A stretch of DNA of 64,000 bases from Anthoceros angustus (Eukaryota; Streptophyta; Anthocerotopsida; Anthocerotales; Anthocerotaceae): contig VJWM01000016.1 of NCBI GenBank assembly GCA_010909165.1, positions 682,001 through 746,000 on the forward strand, in the 5' to 3' direction. Below are positions 10,823-21,723 of this stretch, piece by piece. Below the pieces are notes generated by a model, which did no database searches, was not told the DNA's origin, and was given only the letters and a program-made list of their open reading frames with translations. The first letter of the stretch is position 1, and every line of letters starts with the position of its first letter. Position numbers and translations under genes: made by a program.

Positions 10823-11875
10823 TAGCAGCTTGAGAAGCAAAGCTGGTGAAAGACACAAGACATACGACGTACTTAGGCCTCCCATGTAGTCCCGTGGAAG
10901 TCCTATGCATCTTCCTACCTACTAAATGGTTTACTAAAAAGCGATATTTTTTTAACGATAACTCGAGATTTATAGAGATGTCAGAATATACAGCGAAGTC
11001 CGCTCTGGGAGGAAGATCTTACAACAAAGCGGCATTGCTGGTTGCGCCAGTTTGAAGGCAGGTGGCCCGGATTTAACTTCAAGGGTGGTTACCGAGACAT
11101 ATGGCGGTTGTAGGGGCAACCGGTCTAGAAGTGGGCCAAGTTTCCTGGCTGAAATTTAGACGCTATTATAAACGTGCTTGTGTCCTAGGAGGAAGGTGGT
11201 CGTCGCGGGCGGGCAAGCGAGTGTAAAGGGCAGATCGAGGAGACGTCGGGCAACGGGGTGCTGCGCTTCCCAACTTCACTGCGCGCCAGATACTTGTCGC
11301 GTCACCGCCCACAGCAGCTTTCCGGTCTGATCTTTCCTGATCTTGCCCGGTCTGCATGCCGGTATCGGATTCCTTTCTCCTGTCGCTTTCATCAGCTGGA
11401 GCGGACCGGGCCGAGGCGAGGTGAGGCGGGCTTTGTCCGGCGCTTCTTCTGCTTTTTTGCATGTCAGCCTTCCGCATTCATGCCTCCCTCGCTGCTGTTG
11501 CTGTTGCTATTGCTATTTGCGGTGGAGCTCTTTGGGTGTGGGGGTTTGGGGTCCTTCCCTCTCACGCTCCGGCACACCGCGTCTCTCGTAGCTCATTGTT
11601 GCTGCCGCGGCGGAGTTCTGCTGCCGGTGGGGAGGGTTTGTGCGGGGCGGGGTTTGGGGAGGATAGGGCATGGGGATGGAGATGGATGGGAAGGATGGTC
11701 GGCAGGTTTTGCACGATTTGTGGCAATGGCAGCGTCTGGAAGATGGGATCTGGGTTGGGTGATGGTGTGAGTGACGTTAGCGTGCCTGATTTGTGGCAGA
11801 TTGGAGCGCGGCTTGGTACATTGCTTCATCCTTCTGCGGCTGGTGGCACTTCTAGGCGAGCAGAATTGAGCTAGG
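10823..11875 (+). promoter_or_regulatory. upstream region of the Sec14-like gene
   Basis: No gene is supported. GC content rises towards the right, as in the 5' flank and leader of the following gene. The plus and minus ORFs at 11166-11770 are low-complexity Leu/Ser/Arg-rich frames without recognisable motifs. Confidence 0.35.
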
Positions 11876-13210
11876 ATGACGACTGTGCGGAAGAGTGGGA
11901 GTAAGGGGCACGAAGAGCCTAGGACGCCTGAGGAGGAGAAGGCCAAGGTACTGGTTGGGGTAGTGGATGGAGGGGATCTGGAATGGTTGGTATCTGCTTC
12001 ATGTGCGCTTGTGAGGGCCTTGTTGATTGGAGGCGCCTTCTGGTTACCTGTGCAGGTTGACGCGTTTCGGACAGCTATTGGACCACTATCTGGGCGTTCT
12101 GCACAGTACTGTTCCGATGCTTGCTTAAGTAGGTATTTGCGGGCTCGCAATTGGAATTCCAAGAAGGCAGAAAAGATGTTAAGGGAAAGTCTAAAGTGGA
12201 GGGAGTCTTATAAGCCTGAGTCTATTCGATGGGTAAGACAGATGTCACCTCTGGGCCCCTAGGGTTCGCCCCTGCTGTCTTGGACAAGGAGTGGGGTCAT
12301 GTGGGATGTGGTTCGTCTTTAAGCCTGTTAACGTCGCGTCTTGCGCTTGTTCCAGGAAGATGTTGCTGGTGAATCGGAAACGGGAAAAGTTTATAGGTCC
12401 AGCTTTTTTGACAAGCAGGGGCGGACTGTTCTGGTCATGCGACCTGGAAATCAGGTATTGTTTGGGAATAAGTGCAACCAATTGAATGTCTGTATGTCGA
12501 AGCCATCGTCATCGATTCTTTCTTTGTCTGGGCAGAACACCAATTCTCACGAGGGTCAGATCAAGCAACTTGTCTACTGTTTAGAAAATGCAATACTCAA
12601 TCTTCCTGAAGGACAAGAGCAGATGGTTTGGTTGATTGACTTCAAAGGTTGGAATGTGAAGACCACCACGCCTATAAAAACCACCAGGGAGACAGCTTAC
12701 ATTCTGCAGAATCATTACCCAGAAAGGCTTGCTATAGCAGTTTTGTACAACCCTCCCAGGATTTTTGAAGCCTTTTGGGCGGTAAGCTTCTCTTGCTCTC
12801 TGTATTTTGGAGGTGCTGCATCCATGAAAACGGGACTGTAACCGTGGGAGAACCTGCACCTTTTGCAGATTGTCAAGCCTTTCCTGGACCCCAAAACATT
12901 CCGGAAAGTCAAGTTTGTGTACACCAAGAATCCTGAGAGCCAGAAGCTGTTGGATGATCTTATTGATACAGACAAGCTGGAAGCTGCATTTGGAGGGACA
13001 AACACTGCCACGTATGTCCATTCTGAGTATGCGAAATTGATGCAGGAAGATGATATAAAAACAGCGCTGCATTGGAAACTGGGCAATCCTGTTACACAAC
13101 AATTGTCTGCGAACGGTGATTCCAAATCAGATACAGCAGCCTGGGACGGACAGTCTGTGGAGGTTCAAAAGCCTGCGGAACATGATGTTGATGTGAGTGT
13201 AATTGCTTAA
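11876..13210 (+). CDS. Sec14-like CRAL-TRIO lipid-transfer protein
   Basis: Five exons by eye: 11876-11947, 12056-12232, 12356-12454, 12536-12781 and 12869-13210, all with GT-AG introns between codons, giving 311 residues. The N-terminal CRAL-TRIO helix bundle reads CLSRYLRARNWNSKKAEKML. The lipid-binding domain includes VLVMRPGNQ, VWLIDFKGWN, ILQNHYPERL and YNPPRIFEAFW, and ends with AAFGGTNTATYVHSEY, a plant-type GGTN ending. Proteins of this family bind and exchange phosphatidylinositol and other lipids at cytosolic membrane faces. There is no GOLD or nodulin domain, so it belongs to the short single-domain class. The start is the first ATG in frame; the last 45 residues are polar and probably disordered. 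The first intron (108 bp) is a multiple of three without stops. Confidence 0.9.
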
Positions 13211-13842
13211 CTTCTGTGCTTGCACAGGCGCAAGCCTGCATGCAGCCGGGTTGGCATGGGCACTGTAAGCCATTAACTTTCTTCCGTCTTTGTATATCTA
13301 TGGTGGCATTCGGCACTGTTAGTGGATAGGTCGGCTATTTTCTCGGAAGGCAAAGCTTCCAATCCTTTAGGTTTTTGGTGTGCAGATGATGTGCTCACGT
13401 TTAGCTCGTTAAGAGGAATGCCCATGTGGCCCGCTATCCTTCATGCACTGTGTATCAGCAAGGAACTGGATTTCCTCCACTGGACACGACACCTATCGTT
13501 GTCTGTCTGTCGTGACTGTCATGGGACCTGCCTCCTGTGATCGTTTTCTACAGAGTGGACGCGTCGTGGGTCGCAATCGGAGCTCCAGCTTTCGATGGCC
13601 AGCGTTTCGGATTCCCACGTGAAGTATGCTTGTGATTTTGTACGCATTGTGACCGCCAGACAGCCGGTGGCGGGTCACTCCATACATATCTCTCGCGCAT
13701 GTCTTGGATCTCGGAGCTTGGACGTGGAGGCGTCAGTTTGTGTACGCGCGTTGTGAAGCTTGGGATGCAGTGTTAATTGTACCATGGCAGACACGCACCT
13801 GAGACGGTTATCTTGAATTGCGAGCTCAGGCTACGGGAAGCT
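13211..13842. other. intergenic: Sec14 3' end and golgin-like 5' region
   Basis: This presumably holds the 3' untranslated part of the upstream gene and the promoter and leader of the next. No conserved frame is visible. An ATG at 13784 opens only ten codons before a stop and would act as a short upstream ORF if transcribed. Confidence 0.4.
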
Positions 13843-16505
13843 ATGGAGTCCAATACTTTTTCTCTTCAAGCAGCATGCGATTCCGTTGACAAGGTAGTCA
13901 GCTGCTGGAAAAGAACCAAATGATCTGTTCTCTTCTTCCTCTATAGATGTGAGTTCCATCGGAGAACTTGTGGCACTGACATTGATCTTCCACCGTGGGA
14001 TGCATTTCGAAGAGCTCGGAGCTCAGAAATTGTTTGTTGTCTCATCCATTGTTGTGTTATCATCTCACGATCAGCTCCCATCTCACCTTCTGAGCTGATC
14101 GGTATTCAGGCTGCAGCAGCCCATGAGAACCGTGTGGAAGCACTGGAAGAGGAGCTGCAGGCATTGCAACAGGAATTGATGGTATACTCGCGGAACTGTG
14201 ATTCTCTCGTTGCCCTCTTGTAAAGTTTGGAGTCCTCTCAAGCTCTCTTCTTCAATTTCAGGAGCAAAGATTGAGAGTCGTGGAGCTTGCTGACGAGAAC
14301 GCAGGCCTGACTGAGGCTCTTTTCCAGCTAAAGAATCTGTACAGAGGAGCTGCTTCTGAACGGGAGCAACTTGCCAGAACCTTGGCAGCCGAGCAACGGT
14401 GCAGCCAAGCTGCACAGTCTTTGCTTACGGAGGCACAAGCCGAGGTGCAGCATAATTGCTAGCATTTTTTCAGTTGAGAAGTTGTTGCCAGGCCACCCGT
14501 ATGTTCATAGTTCATGGTCACTGCTAACAATCAAATGCCTGTGTGACCGACAAAGGGTGGCTCATAGGCTGAGGCAGCAACGAAGGAAGCAAGAGAGAGT
14601 CGGATAGCATTAGCACAGGCCAAGGCAGAAGCTTTGGAAGTGAGGGGAGCTGCAACGGGCAAAGCTCTTGGTGAAAACGAGAGGAAAGAGCTGGAAAGGG
14701 CTCTCAAAGCCTTGTCAGCATCTGCACTAACCGCTGCACATGAGTCGGCAAAGTGGCAGGAGATGGCACAGCAACACGAAGAGACCATCAGCAATCAAGA
14801 GAAAGTTATAGGAGCTGCCAAGGAACAGCTTGTTCTTGCTTGTCAGCGTGCTACCGTAGCAGAAGCTCAGTCCTTGGAAGCGTTCAGTCAGTTAGCAAAG
14901 GTACGCCTCGCTTTGCAGCTTGACTTAAGTTTAAGCTTGACAAAGAAACGGTGAATCACACACTCTTCAATCCCAGGCAGAGTCTGCTTTGCAAGAGTTG
15001 TCCCAAGTGTCAGAGCGACGTGCCCGGAACTTCAATTCAGCAGTGCATGCTGCTGTCAGCAAGATTCAGAGTGTAATTCTTCGGTCCTTGACCCGCTGTT
15101 GCAAATATGTACTATTCTGGGTTACCAGCAAGGCCGGTTCAGTGGCTGGTTAGTGTTCTACCGTGTCCGGTGTTGCTTTTGCAGGCACTAGAAGCTGAGC
15201 TTGATGGATCACTCCAACAGATTACGGATCTTGAACTAGCTCATGCCGCTACAACCAAGGCTTTGACTGATGCAAACGTACCTGCCTTTGTAGTCATACC
15301 AGAGCGGCTCCACATCATGAGAAAGTAGTTTGTGGTTGGATGCAGTTGAAGTAGCCACTGCATCGACATCTTGGCAGTAAATCAAATCCTTAGAAGCTGA
15401 CTTTCAGTCCATGCAGGATGTCCTGGAAGTGAATCTCTCAGCAGCAAATACAAGGAATGCAGTATTAGAAGACAAGCTGAGAGAATGCCATATCCAAATA
15501 TCCCAGCTTCGAGAAAAGGAGGAGTCATGGAAGAACAGCTGTGAAAGTCTGTCCCGGGAGGCAGAGGCTGCATGTGAGGTGCAAACCGATCTGGCTAGAA
15601 AGGTCAGCTACCAAACAATCTAATTCCTAGGCTGCGGGGAGCTTCTGCTCCAGACACTACTAGCCTTACATGGGTGTCTGCACCTGAAACCAGATCCTTC
15701 GTCTAGAGGACTACTGTGAGGAGATACTGACTTCATCACGTTCAGCATCTCGCAATGCTGCAATCCGGGAGGTGGCTCTGGAAGAAGACTTGGCCCGTTT
15801 AAAGACTGCTGTTTCGTCGTCCGAGAGTGCAAAGAAGCTGACGATGGCGGAGTTAGCTGACACCAAAGCAACGGTGGTAACAGGCTGATTGGTTTGCTAA
15901 GAACATGGTCGTCTTCTGAAATGGTATGCCAATCTGCTCATATGTGCTTGTTGGTTGCGTCTAGGATGCTCTCTCAGAAGAACTGGCGAAAGCAAAAGCA
16001 GAACTCGGCATTGCGCAGACAAGAACCCTAGAAGCAGAAGCAAAGCTGCGACTGAGGGAACTACAACAAGCTCAGCAGCCGAAAGAGGTAACCCTGTCCT
16101 CGGCAAAGGTTTCAAGCGGAACTGCAAGGCAGCATCGGCATGGAAACGGACTCGATGACCTCGGGCTTGAAGAAGTTCGGGAGGAGCGCTTAAAGTGGAA
16201 GGACAGCTTAAAAAAGCAGGTTGTGAAGATCTCCTCTCAAATCACGCTAAAAGAAAAGATCTCCTCCTCTGATGCTCTCCCTCCATTTCATTTGCTTTTT
16301 GCAATAGGTTCTGGGAGAGACCAGCTTCCTTCCCGTCACAAGCAGGCTGGCCTGGTTGCGGAGCAACTTGAGAGAGGACGAAATGCTACTTCGTGGGCGT
16401 CTCTCACCACGATCACTTCTCATCCTAGCCTATATCTTCATCCTTCACATCTTTGTAAGCTCCCACGACTGCTATGGCCTGCTGCTGCATTTTCCAAGGG
16501 CTTGA
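13843..16505 (+). CDS. tail-anchored coiled-coil protein, golgin/CASP-like
   Basis: Eleven exons by eye: 13843-13893, 14110-14181, 14262-14444, 14568-14900, 14977-15072, 15185-15277, 15408-15602, 15694-15873, 15965-16087, 16109-16219 and 16308-16505. Every intron lies between codons; total about 544 residues. Nearly the whole protein is Ala/Glu/Leu/Gln-rich heptad sequence (for example VEALEEELQALQQEL and LEAEAKLRLRELQQ). It ends with SPRSLLILAYIFILHIFV and a short polar tail, that is, one C-terminal membrane segment. This layout and the LAYIFILH-type anchor resemble golgin-84 and CASP, which tether vesicles at the Golgi. Subfamily assignment is inference; other tail-anchored coiled-coil proteins remain possible. 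The start is uncertain because the frame is open a little upstream and a further 5' exon may exist. Confidence 0.7.
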
Positions 16506-17384
16506 CAACAAGACGGGCAGGAACTCCATGGGGACTTGACCAACGCTTGTTGAGTGCAGGTGATGGTGTCGTTTACACGAAGGACATGTGCTCCTTCTGC
16601 ACGAGTGGGAGCTGAACAGTTTATCAAGCTTCTTCCTGGCTGATCTGTGTGCTAAAACAGACGCTAAACGGACCTTGGCAGCTTCCTGGCATCACAAGTC
16701 GTGTCAACAATCATCAGGCTTCTCCATGTACAGAACATGTATGTCAGACAAGTTAGATATGTAAGTGGACTCGTGGAGGCCGAAGGCTTGTGGTCCTCCG
16801 GAAAGGCGGGCTTCCGACAGCCCGCCAAACCGATTTTTCAACTTTTTAGGCCTGATCACTTTGTTACCGCAGCGGCTGGCAAGACAAGCCTCTTTATCAC
16901 GGAGTCAAACTTTGTATGTACTTGCCCGTCAGGCCGACCGGCCCATGGTCTCGTTGGCATTCGTTCATCAATTGGGGGGCGATTGGCCTGACCTGCCACC
17001 CGACGTACCACACGACCATGGCAACCAGGGTGTCATTTTGACCCCGTCCCAAGCTCGATCCCGGTCCCGGCATGTGTTAAAAAAAACATGGGACTGGAGG
17101 TTCTTCAGGAGTCCCGTCCCCACCCTCGGTCCCCTATTACCCTTAGGGACTGAGGGTTCATAAAAGGTCCGGTTTAAAATTAATAAATCATTTAATTTTA
17201 TATCTAAGGATTTATATTTATTATGGACATATGGACATCTTATCATGGACGCAGTTTGCAGTCTGCCGGCTGGGCTGCAGTCTGCGGACTCCGCAGTCTG
17301 CAGTCTTTTATATTATTATTTATAAATTATTTATTTAATATTATTATATTTAGTGACCAAGGATCGCAAAAAGGCACGGTCCCT
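16506..17384. other. intergenic, repeat-like, no gene seen
   Basis: The first part is likely the 3' untranslated region of the golgin-like gene. From about 16960 the sequence has short recurring words (tcccggtccc, gggactgagg) like a decayed terminal repeat. From 17160 it turns AT-rich, with a cluster of gcagtctgc words at 17252-17305. Confidence 0.4.
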
Positions 17385-17470
17385 GCTCAGTCCGGGACCG
17401 AGCATAGCCAGGCTAGGCGGTCCTGGGGTCCGGGACCGAGCATAGCCAGGCTAGGCGGTCCTGGGGACTG
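17378..17470. repeat. 42-bp tandem duplication
   Basis: The unit gtccgggaccgagcatagcc...ggcggtcctggg occurs twice back to back (about 17390-17431 and 17432-17470), essentially identical. Confidence 0.85.
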
Positions 17471-17487
17471 AGCTAGTAGCTAGCACA

Positions 17488-17752
17488 AAGTACAATAAAG
17501 ATGATATATAAGAATTTTTTAGTAAGCTATCTTTGAGCACGAAGTACAATCAAGATGATGTATAAGAATTTGTTAATAAGCTATGTTTGAGTACGAAGTA
17601 CAATCAAGATGATGTATAAGAATTTGTTAATAAACTGTGTTCAATACAAAGTACAATCAAGATGATGTATAAGAATTTGTTAATAAACTGTGTTCAATAC
17701 AAAGTACAATCAAGATGATGTATAAGAATTTGTTAATAAGCTATGTTTTTGC
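17488..17752. repeat. tandem repeat, 53-54-bp unit, five copies
   Basis: Units starting aagtacaatcaagatgatgt begin at 17488, 17542, 17596, 17649 and 17702. Copies 2-5 are nearly identical; the first is more diverged. AT-rich, no coding potential. Confidence 0.9.
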
Positions 17753-20159
17753 CAAAAGTAAAACGAGGAATAAGGAAAAACTGAAAGGGTTCTTGTCCTT
17801 TTAAAGACATTTAACCTTGATAGCTTATAAGTGCTAGAAAAAACTTATAATCGTGTTGCAACTCAAGTACTTTTCTGCTACGAAGTGAAATCAATATACA
17901 GTTGTATGGAAAGCAACCCAATGGAATGTTTTACAAATATACAGTAGTTGAAATAAACTAATTATCGGAACCATCAATTCAAAAATTGTATAAGCATCTA
18001 TTTATAAGTGAATAAAATTATTTATTAAGTCATGAATGATAATGAATTTTTTTAGTAAAACTATACTTTATAAAAAAAATAATTTAAAAACTAAATTAGT
18101 AATACACTTGGATCGCATGTGTTAGGGTCTCAACCCAATTTTGAAGTGTAAACCTCTATTGTGTGAGACTAGCATGATATAAGTAAAGGCAATGTAGGAT
18201 GGAAGGAAACTAGTAGGATGGAAGGAAACTAGAAGATGAAATGACTAAATCAAGGTAAAAATGTGACCTACACCGTCCGGATGGCACAATAGTCATTAAT
18301 TTTGACTTGTGTATACTATTACATCCCTCTAGTTATTATCCCATTATCCCATTGGCTGTGCGTGATGGGCTACTTTGGTAGCCCCCAGCGTTGTGGAGCT
18401 TGCCGTTGGCAATCCCCCGCGCGGGGTTTCATTGTACATATCTCGATTTGATCTTTATAAAGGCTTGATTTATCGCAAAAACGAAGTCGTTGTTCCATAC
18501 ACCTACTCAAGGATAACCCTGGGAAAAGCAGACTCTAGTTACGCAGTCTCTGTTGGAATAAGCGAAATACAGAATAAAAGATAATAAGATAGGGGCCAGG
18601 CTGACAGGGAAGGTCGATGTCATTGGTGAGATCATTTGGAAATGTACAAAAACAGAACGCTCTTCTCCACCACAGAAGCCACGCAGAAGATCTTTTGCTG
18701 GAGGCAGCGCAGCTCATGCGATTCTGGCCCAATCCGGTTGAGTCGTAGCAACTTGCACGTCTGTGACCCGCCCGCTTCCTCCGCTGCCTCTCACGACTCA
18801 CGCAGCATGCACTGCCCGACATTGGACAGGCCGCCAAACGCCCAATGCCGGATGCCGAATGCCGGATGCGGAATGCCGAATGCCCAATGCCCAATCCCCC
18901 GAATGCCCAATTGTCCAATGCCGACGCCCGAGTCCGACCTCATCTTTCCACGAAATGGCACGACAATACCCATCGCTCCGGATAATCGAATCCTCGGGGC
19001 CTGACAGTGTCGCTGATGAAGAGCGTCCTGAGGAGGCGCTTGTACCTCACCTACCACCTTAATCACACTCGCGGCAGCCATAAGTTATAACCGCGCTGGC
19101 TCGCTAACAAGAAGTTGGAACATGTCGCATTAACAAGTTTATCCTGCGGGTAGACGGGTGGCGGGGCCGGCGTATGGCGGCCCCACAGGTGGCCCGCACG
19201 GGGTGGTGGGCCCGGGCGACCCAGCCCTGCGTGGTGGCCGGGCAACGGGGCCCCTAACACACAGACAGGGCCGTGGAAGCGGATTGCACCAGATTTTGGT
19301 GTGGGGCCTTGCGTTGTGGTCTTTTTTCACCGCCGTCGCCAGGGACAGCTTGCCGGTGTCCTGTAGCCTGAGCAGCAATCGATAATGTTGAAAATTTATG
19401 GGTCGACGTGAATTTGTCATGTCAGACCGCCAAGATCACGCAAGGTCTGGGTGATCGACGCAAGGGAAGCCGTGGCTGTGTGTGTCCGAATGGCGCGCAG
19501 AGGGAGTCCGGTCCGTGCTTGTAAAATGGTGTGAAGACATTCCGGAGTGCCCGTTTCACCGGACTCCGAGTTGGTTGAAAGGCAGCTGCACGCTGGCCTA
19601 GTGTTGGTTTGTGGCTCCCGTGGGTCCTCTCTCCTCTGCGTTTCTCGGCCTTGGCCTTGCTGGGGTCGGGATCGATTGCTGTTGCAACTTGGAACGGGTG
19701 CCGGCCTGCAGCACTCGAGTGCGGGCGCTGCATGATGCTCTGCTGCAGCTTCAGTCGCTGCCACGGCAATTTCTCTCCCCTGCCCACCATCTCTCTGGCC
19801 GCTCTGGGATGGTAACGTGCCAGACTCGGGCCTGCCATTTCTCGTGCTCCAGCCTCTCGTCGCTGCGCCTGCCCATCATTTGCCTGTCAGCTCCTCCCGC
19901 AGTTGCCTCGAGCTCGGCTCCCTTCCTCTCCGGGACCGCACTCTGCAGCTGCTGATATTTCAGCGGACGCGGGGGGCTTTTCAGTGATGAGACCCGCATG
20001 CAGGAGCAGCCAGCCCCGGGGAGCGAGCGGCGAGCGGTGTTGGGTTGTGCGATGCGGAAGAGGAGGATGGTGACGGAGGTGGGGAGTCCAATTCTGTCGC
20101 CGAGAGTTTCCGGGGGGATGTGGTTGCTGTCGTGACTTGAGCTAGGCTCTGGCTAGCCT
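17753..20159. other. intergenic region, no gene supported
   Basis: 17753-18360 is AT-rich. 18360-19100 is more balanced and holds an imperfect 8-9-base array of atgccg/aatgcc words at about 18834-18930. From 19140 the GC content rises and the sequence probably becomes the promoter and long leader of the histidine-rich gene. Small ORFs on both strands at 19400-20000 have no recognisable motifs. Confidence 0.45.
18834..18930. repeat. 8-9-bp minisatellite (AATGCCGG-like)
   Basis: About ten imperfect units built on aatgcc(gg) and aatgcccaatgccc words follow one another. The only frames through it are repeat-derived Met/Pro/Asn/Ala peptides. Confidence 0.75.
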
Positions 20160-21356
20160 GTGCGCGCGCGGATGCGTTTGGAGGTGTGGGGGATGGAAGG
20201 TAAGGGGAGGACCGTGGCAGCGGACGACGAGGGGCGGTGCAAGGCAGCTGCGTGGGCTTGGTACCAGCACGGGAAGGGGACACCCATGAACGGGGGGATG
20301 GCGTGTCGGACGCTGAACAGCGCGGTGCGCAGAGCCAGCCGGTTCAAGGTGGAAGCCATGAAGGAGCAGGGACGGTTCGTGGAGGTCTGGACGGAGCAGG
20401 AGCAGGTGCAGGAGCAGCACCACCACAGTCACCAGCAACACCACCAGCACATGCATGACCAGGAGCAGCACCACCAGCACCACCAGCACATGCATGAGCA
20501 TGAGCATGAGCAGGAGCGGGAGGAGCATGGGCGTGAGATCGCAACTGGGCATGAACAGGAGCACGAGCAGCATCACGTGGAGCCGGGGTGGGACTGTGGG
20601 AGCTCCTTGTTCGACTCTTACGAGCTCTTCGCGCTCTCCAGGCAGCTGGACCATGCCTTCACCAAGGCTGCCGGCGCCGACCACGCAGTGCACGAGCCGC
20701 ACATTGTGAAGAAATCGCAGAAGCTGGGGAAGATACTCAAGATGAGGCCGCGGGGGCCTCGCCCGCTCTGCCGATCCGACGTGATGCTGCAGCACCCGCC
20801 TCACAGCCACGATCGCCACCTGGACGGGCATTTGCCGGGTTGCAACTGCCACAGCCATGGATCCGAGGAGGAGCATCACTACGGCTACCGGGACGAGGAG
20901 GAGCCCGGTGGCTATCAAGCGCAGCACGGCGACTGGGAGGAAGATTATCACGGCGCTCATGGTTACCACCACAAGGATCCCGACCATCGCCACGTGCACG
21001 AGCACGGGCATGGTCATGGGCACGGGAAGCACCACTGGTCCTTGAGGAAACTGTCCAGGGCGCTCCTCATGCTGGCGCACAAGCCCACCAGTGTGTCCCA
21101 CCACAACGACGAGGCCCAGGGTCATCATCATCATCATCAAGGTGGCGACTCCGAGGACTTCCATCACCAGCACCAGCACCAGCACCAGCACTACCACCAG
21201 CACGACTACCACCACCAGCACGACTACCGTCACCAGCACGACTACCGTCACCAGCACGAGATCCACCACTACCACCATGTCCACCACATCATCCAGACCA
21301 ATCCCAAGCTTGGCTACGATGTGTCGGAGCCTCCCAAGTTCCATTCGGACAGCTGA
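20160..21356 (+). CDS. histidine-rich protein of unknown function
   Basis: One uninterrupted frame of 398 codons; an alternative start at 20193 (MEGKGRTVAA) is equally plausible. Residues 85-130 and 300-380 are His/Gln and His/Glu/Asp arrays: HHQHMH, HEHEHEHE-like stretches, and a YHQHDYHHQHDYRHQHDYRH array near the C-terminus with a 6-residue period. Between them is an ordinary folded-looking patch, SSLFDSYELFALSRQLDHAF, resembling the DSYEL motif of some short plant proteins of unknown function, and a basic patch VKKSQKLGKILKMRPRGPRP. No signal peptide or membrane segment is seen. His arrays suggest metal (Zn, Ni, Cu) binding, but that is inference. Codon use is GC-rich like the neighbours. 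It faces the GTPase gene tail to tail. Confidence 0.7.
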   Translation: MRARMRLEVWGMEGKGRTVAADDEGRCKAAAWAWYQHGKGTPMNGGMACRTLNSAVRRASRFKVEAMKEQGRFVEVWTEQEQVQEQHHHSHQQHHQHMHDQEQHHQHHQHMHEHEHEQEREEHGREIATGHEQEHEQHHVEPGWDCGSSLFDSYELFALSRQLDHAFTKAAGADHAVHEPHIVKKSQKLGKILKMRPRGPRPLCRSDVMLQHPPHSHDRHLDGHLPGCNCHSHGSEEEHHYGYRDEEEPGGYQAQHGDWEEDYHGAHGYHHKDPDHRHVHEHGHGHGHGKHHWSLRKLSRALLMLAHKPTSVSHHNDEAQGHHHHHQGGDSEDFHHQHQHQHQHYHQHDYHHQHDYRHQHDYRHQHEIHHYHHVHHIIQTNPKLGYDVSEPPKFHSDS

Positions 21357-21723
21357 TAAGGGACCAAAATGCTGCAGGGTGCAGGAAGCTTTTCTTTCTC
21401 TGTTTTCCCAGAATGTGCAGAAGCGCTGCAATTCCGGCACGCTCGTCTGCATCTTATGCAGGGCTTCTGCTTTGCGCACAAGCGTCCTGCCCTTTGTGCT
21501 GGCCTTCATGCGAGGCCCTGGCCCTACAGCACGGTTACAATCCTACTGCACAGCTACAATCCTACATTGTCAAGTGTTGCAGGGGAAATTGTTTTTGCGC
21601 TTAGTGGTTGTCGCCTGCTTGTAGGTACCTAGCCATAGAGAATGCTCTACGTGTACAATAGCCTTTGTAGTTGCAGTTGAACAATCTGGCAGCCCGGCCC
21701 ATTGTGGACGCAGTTACTCATGT

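Noticed and set aside
17488-17752. Five spaced direct repeats as a CRISPR-like array
   Set aside because: The repeats are contiguous with no unique spacers and lie in a eukaryotic intergenic region; it is a satellite-type array.
20142-21509. Minus-strand frame of 455 codons, longer than the plus-strand gene
   Set aside because: It is the complement of the histidine/glutamine codon arrays, giving Val/Leu/Met strings such as LVLVLVLVMEVL; it has no motif and owes its length to the CAC/CAG repeats.
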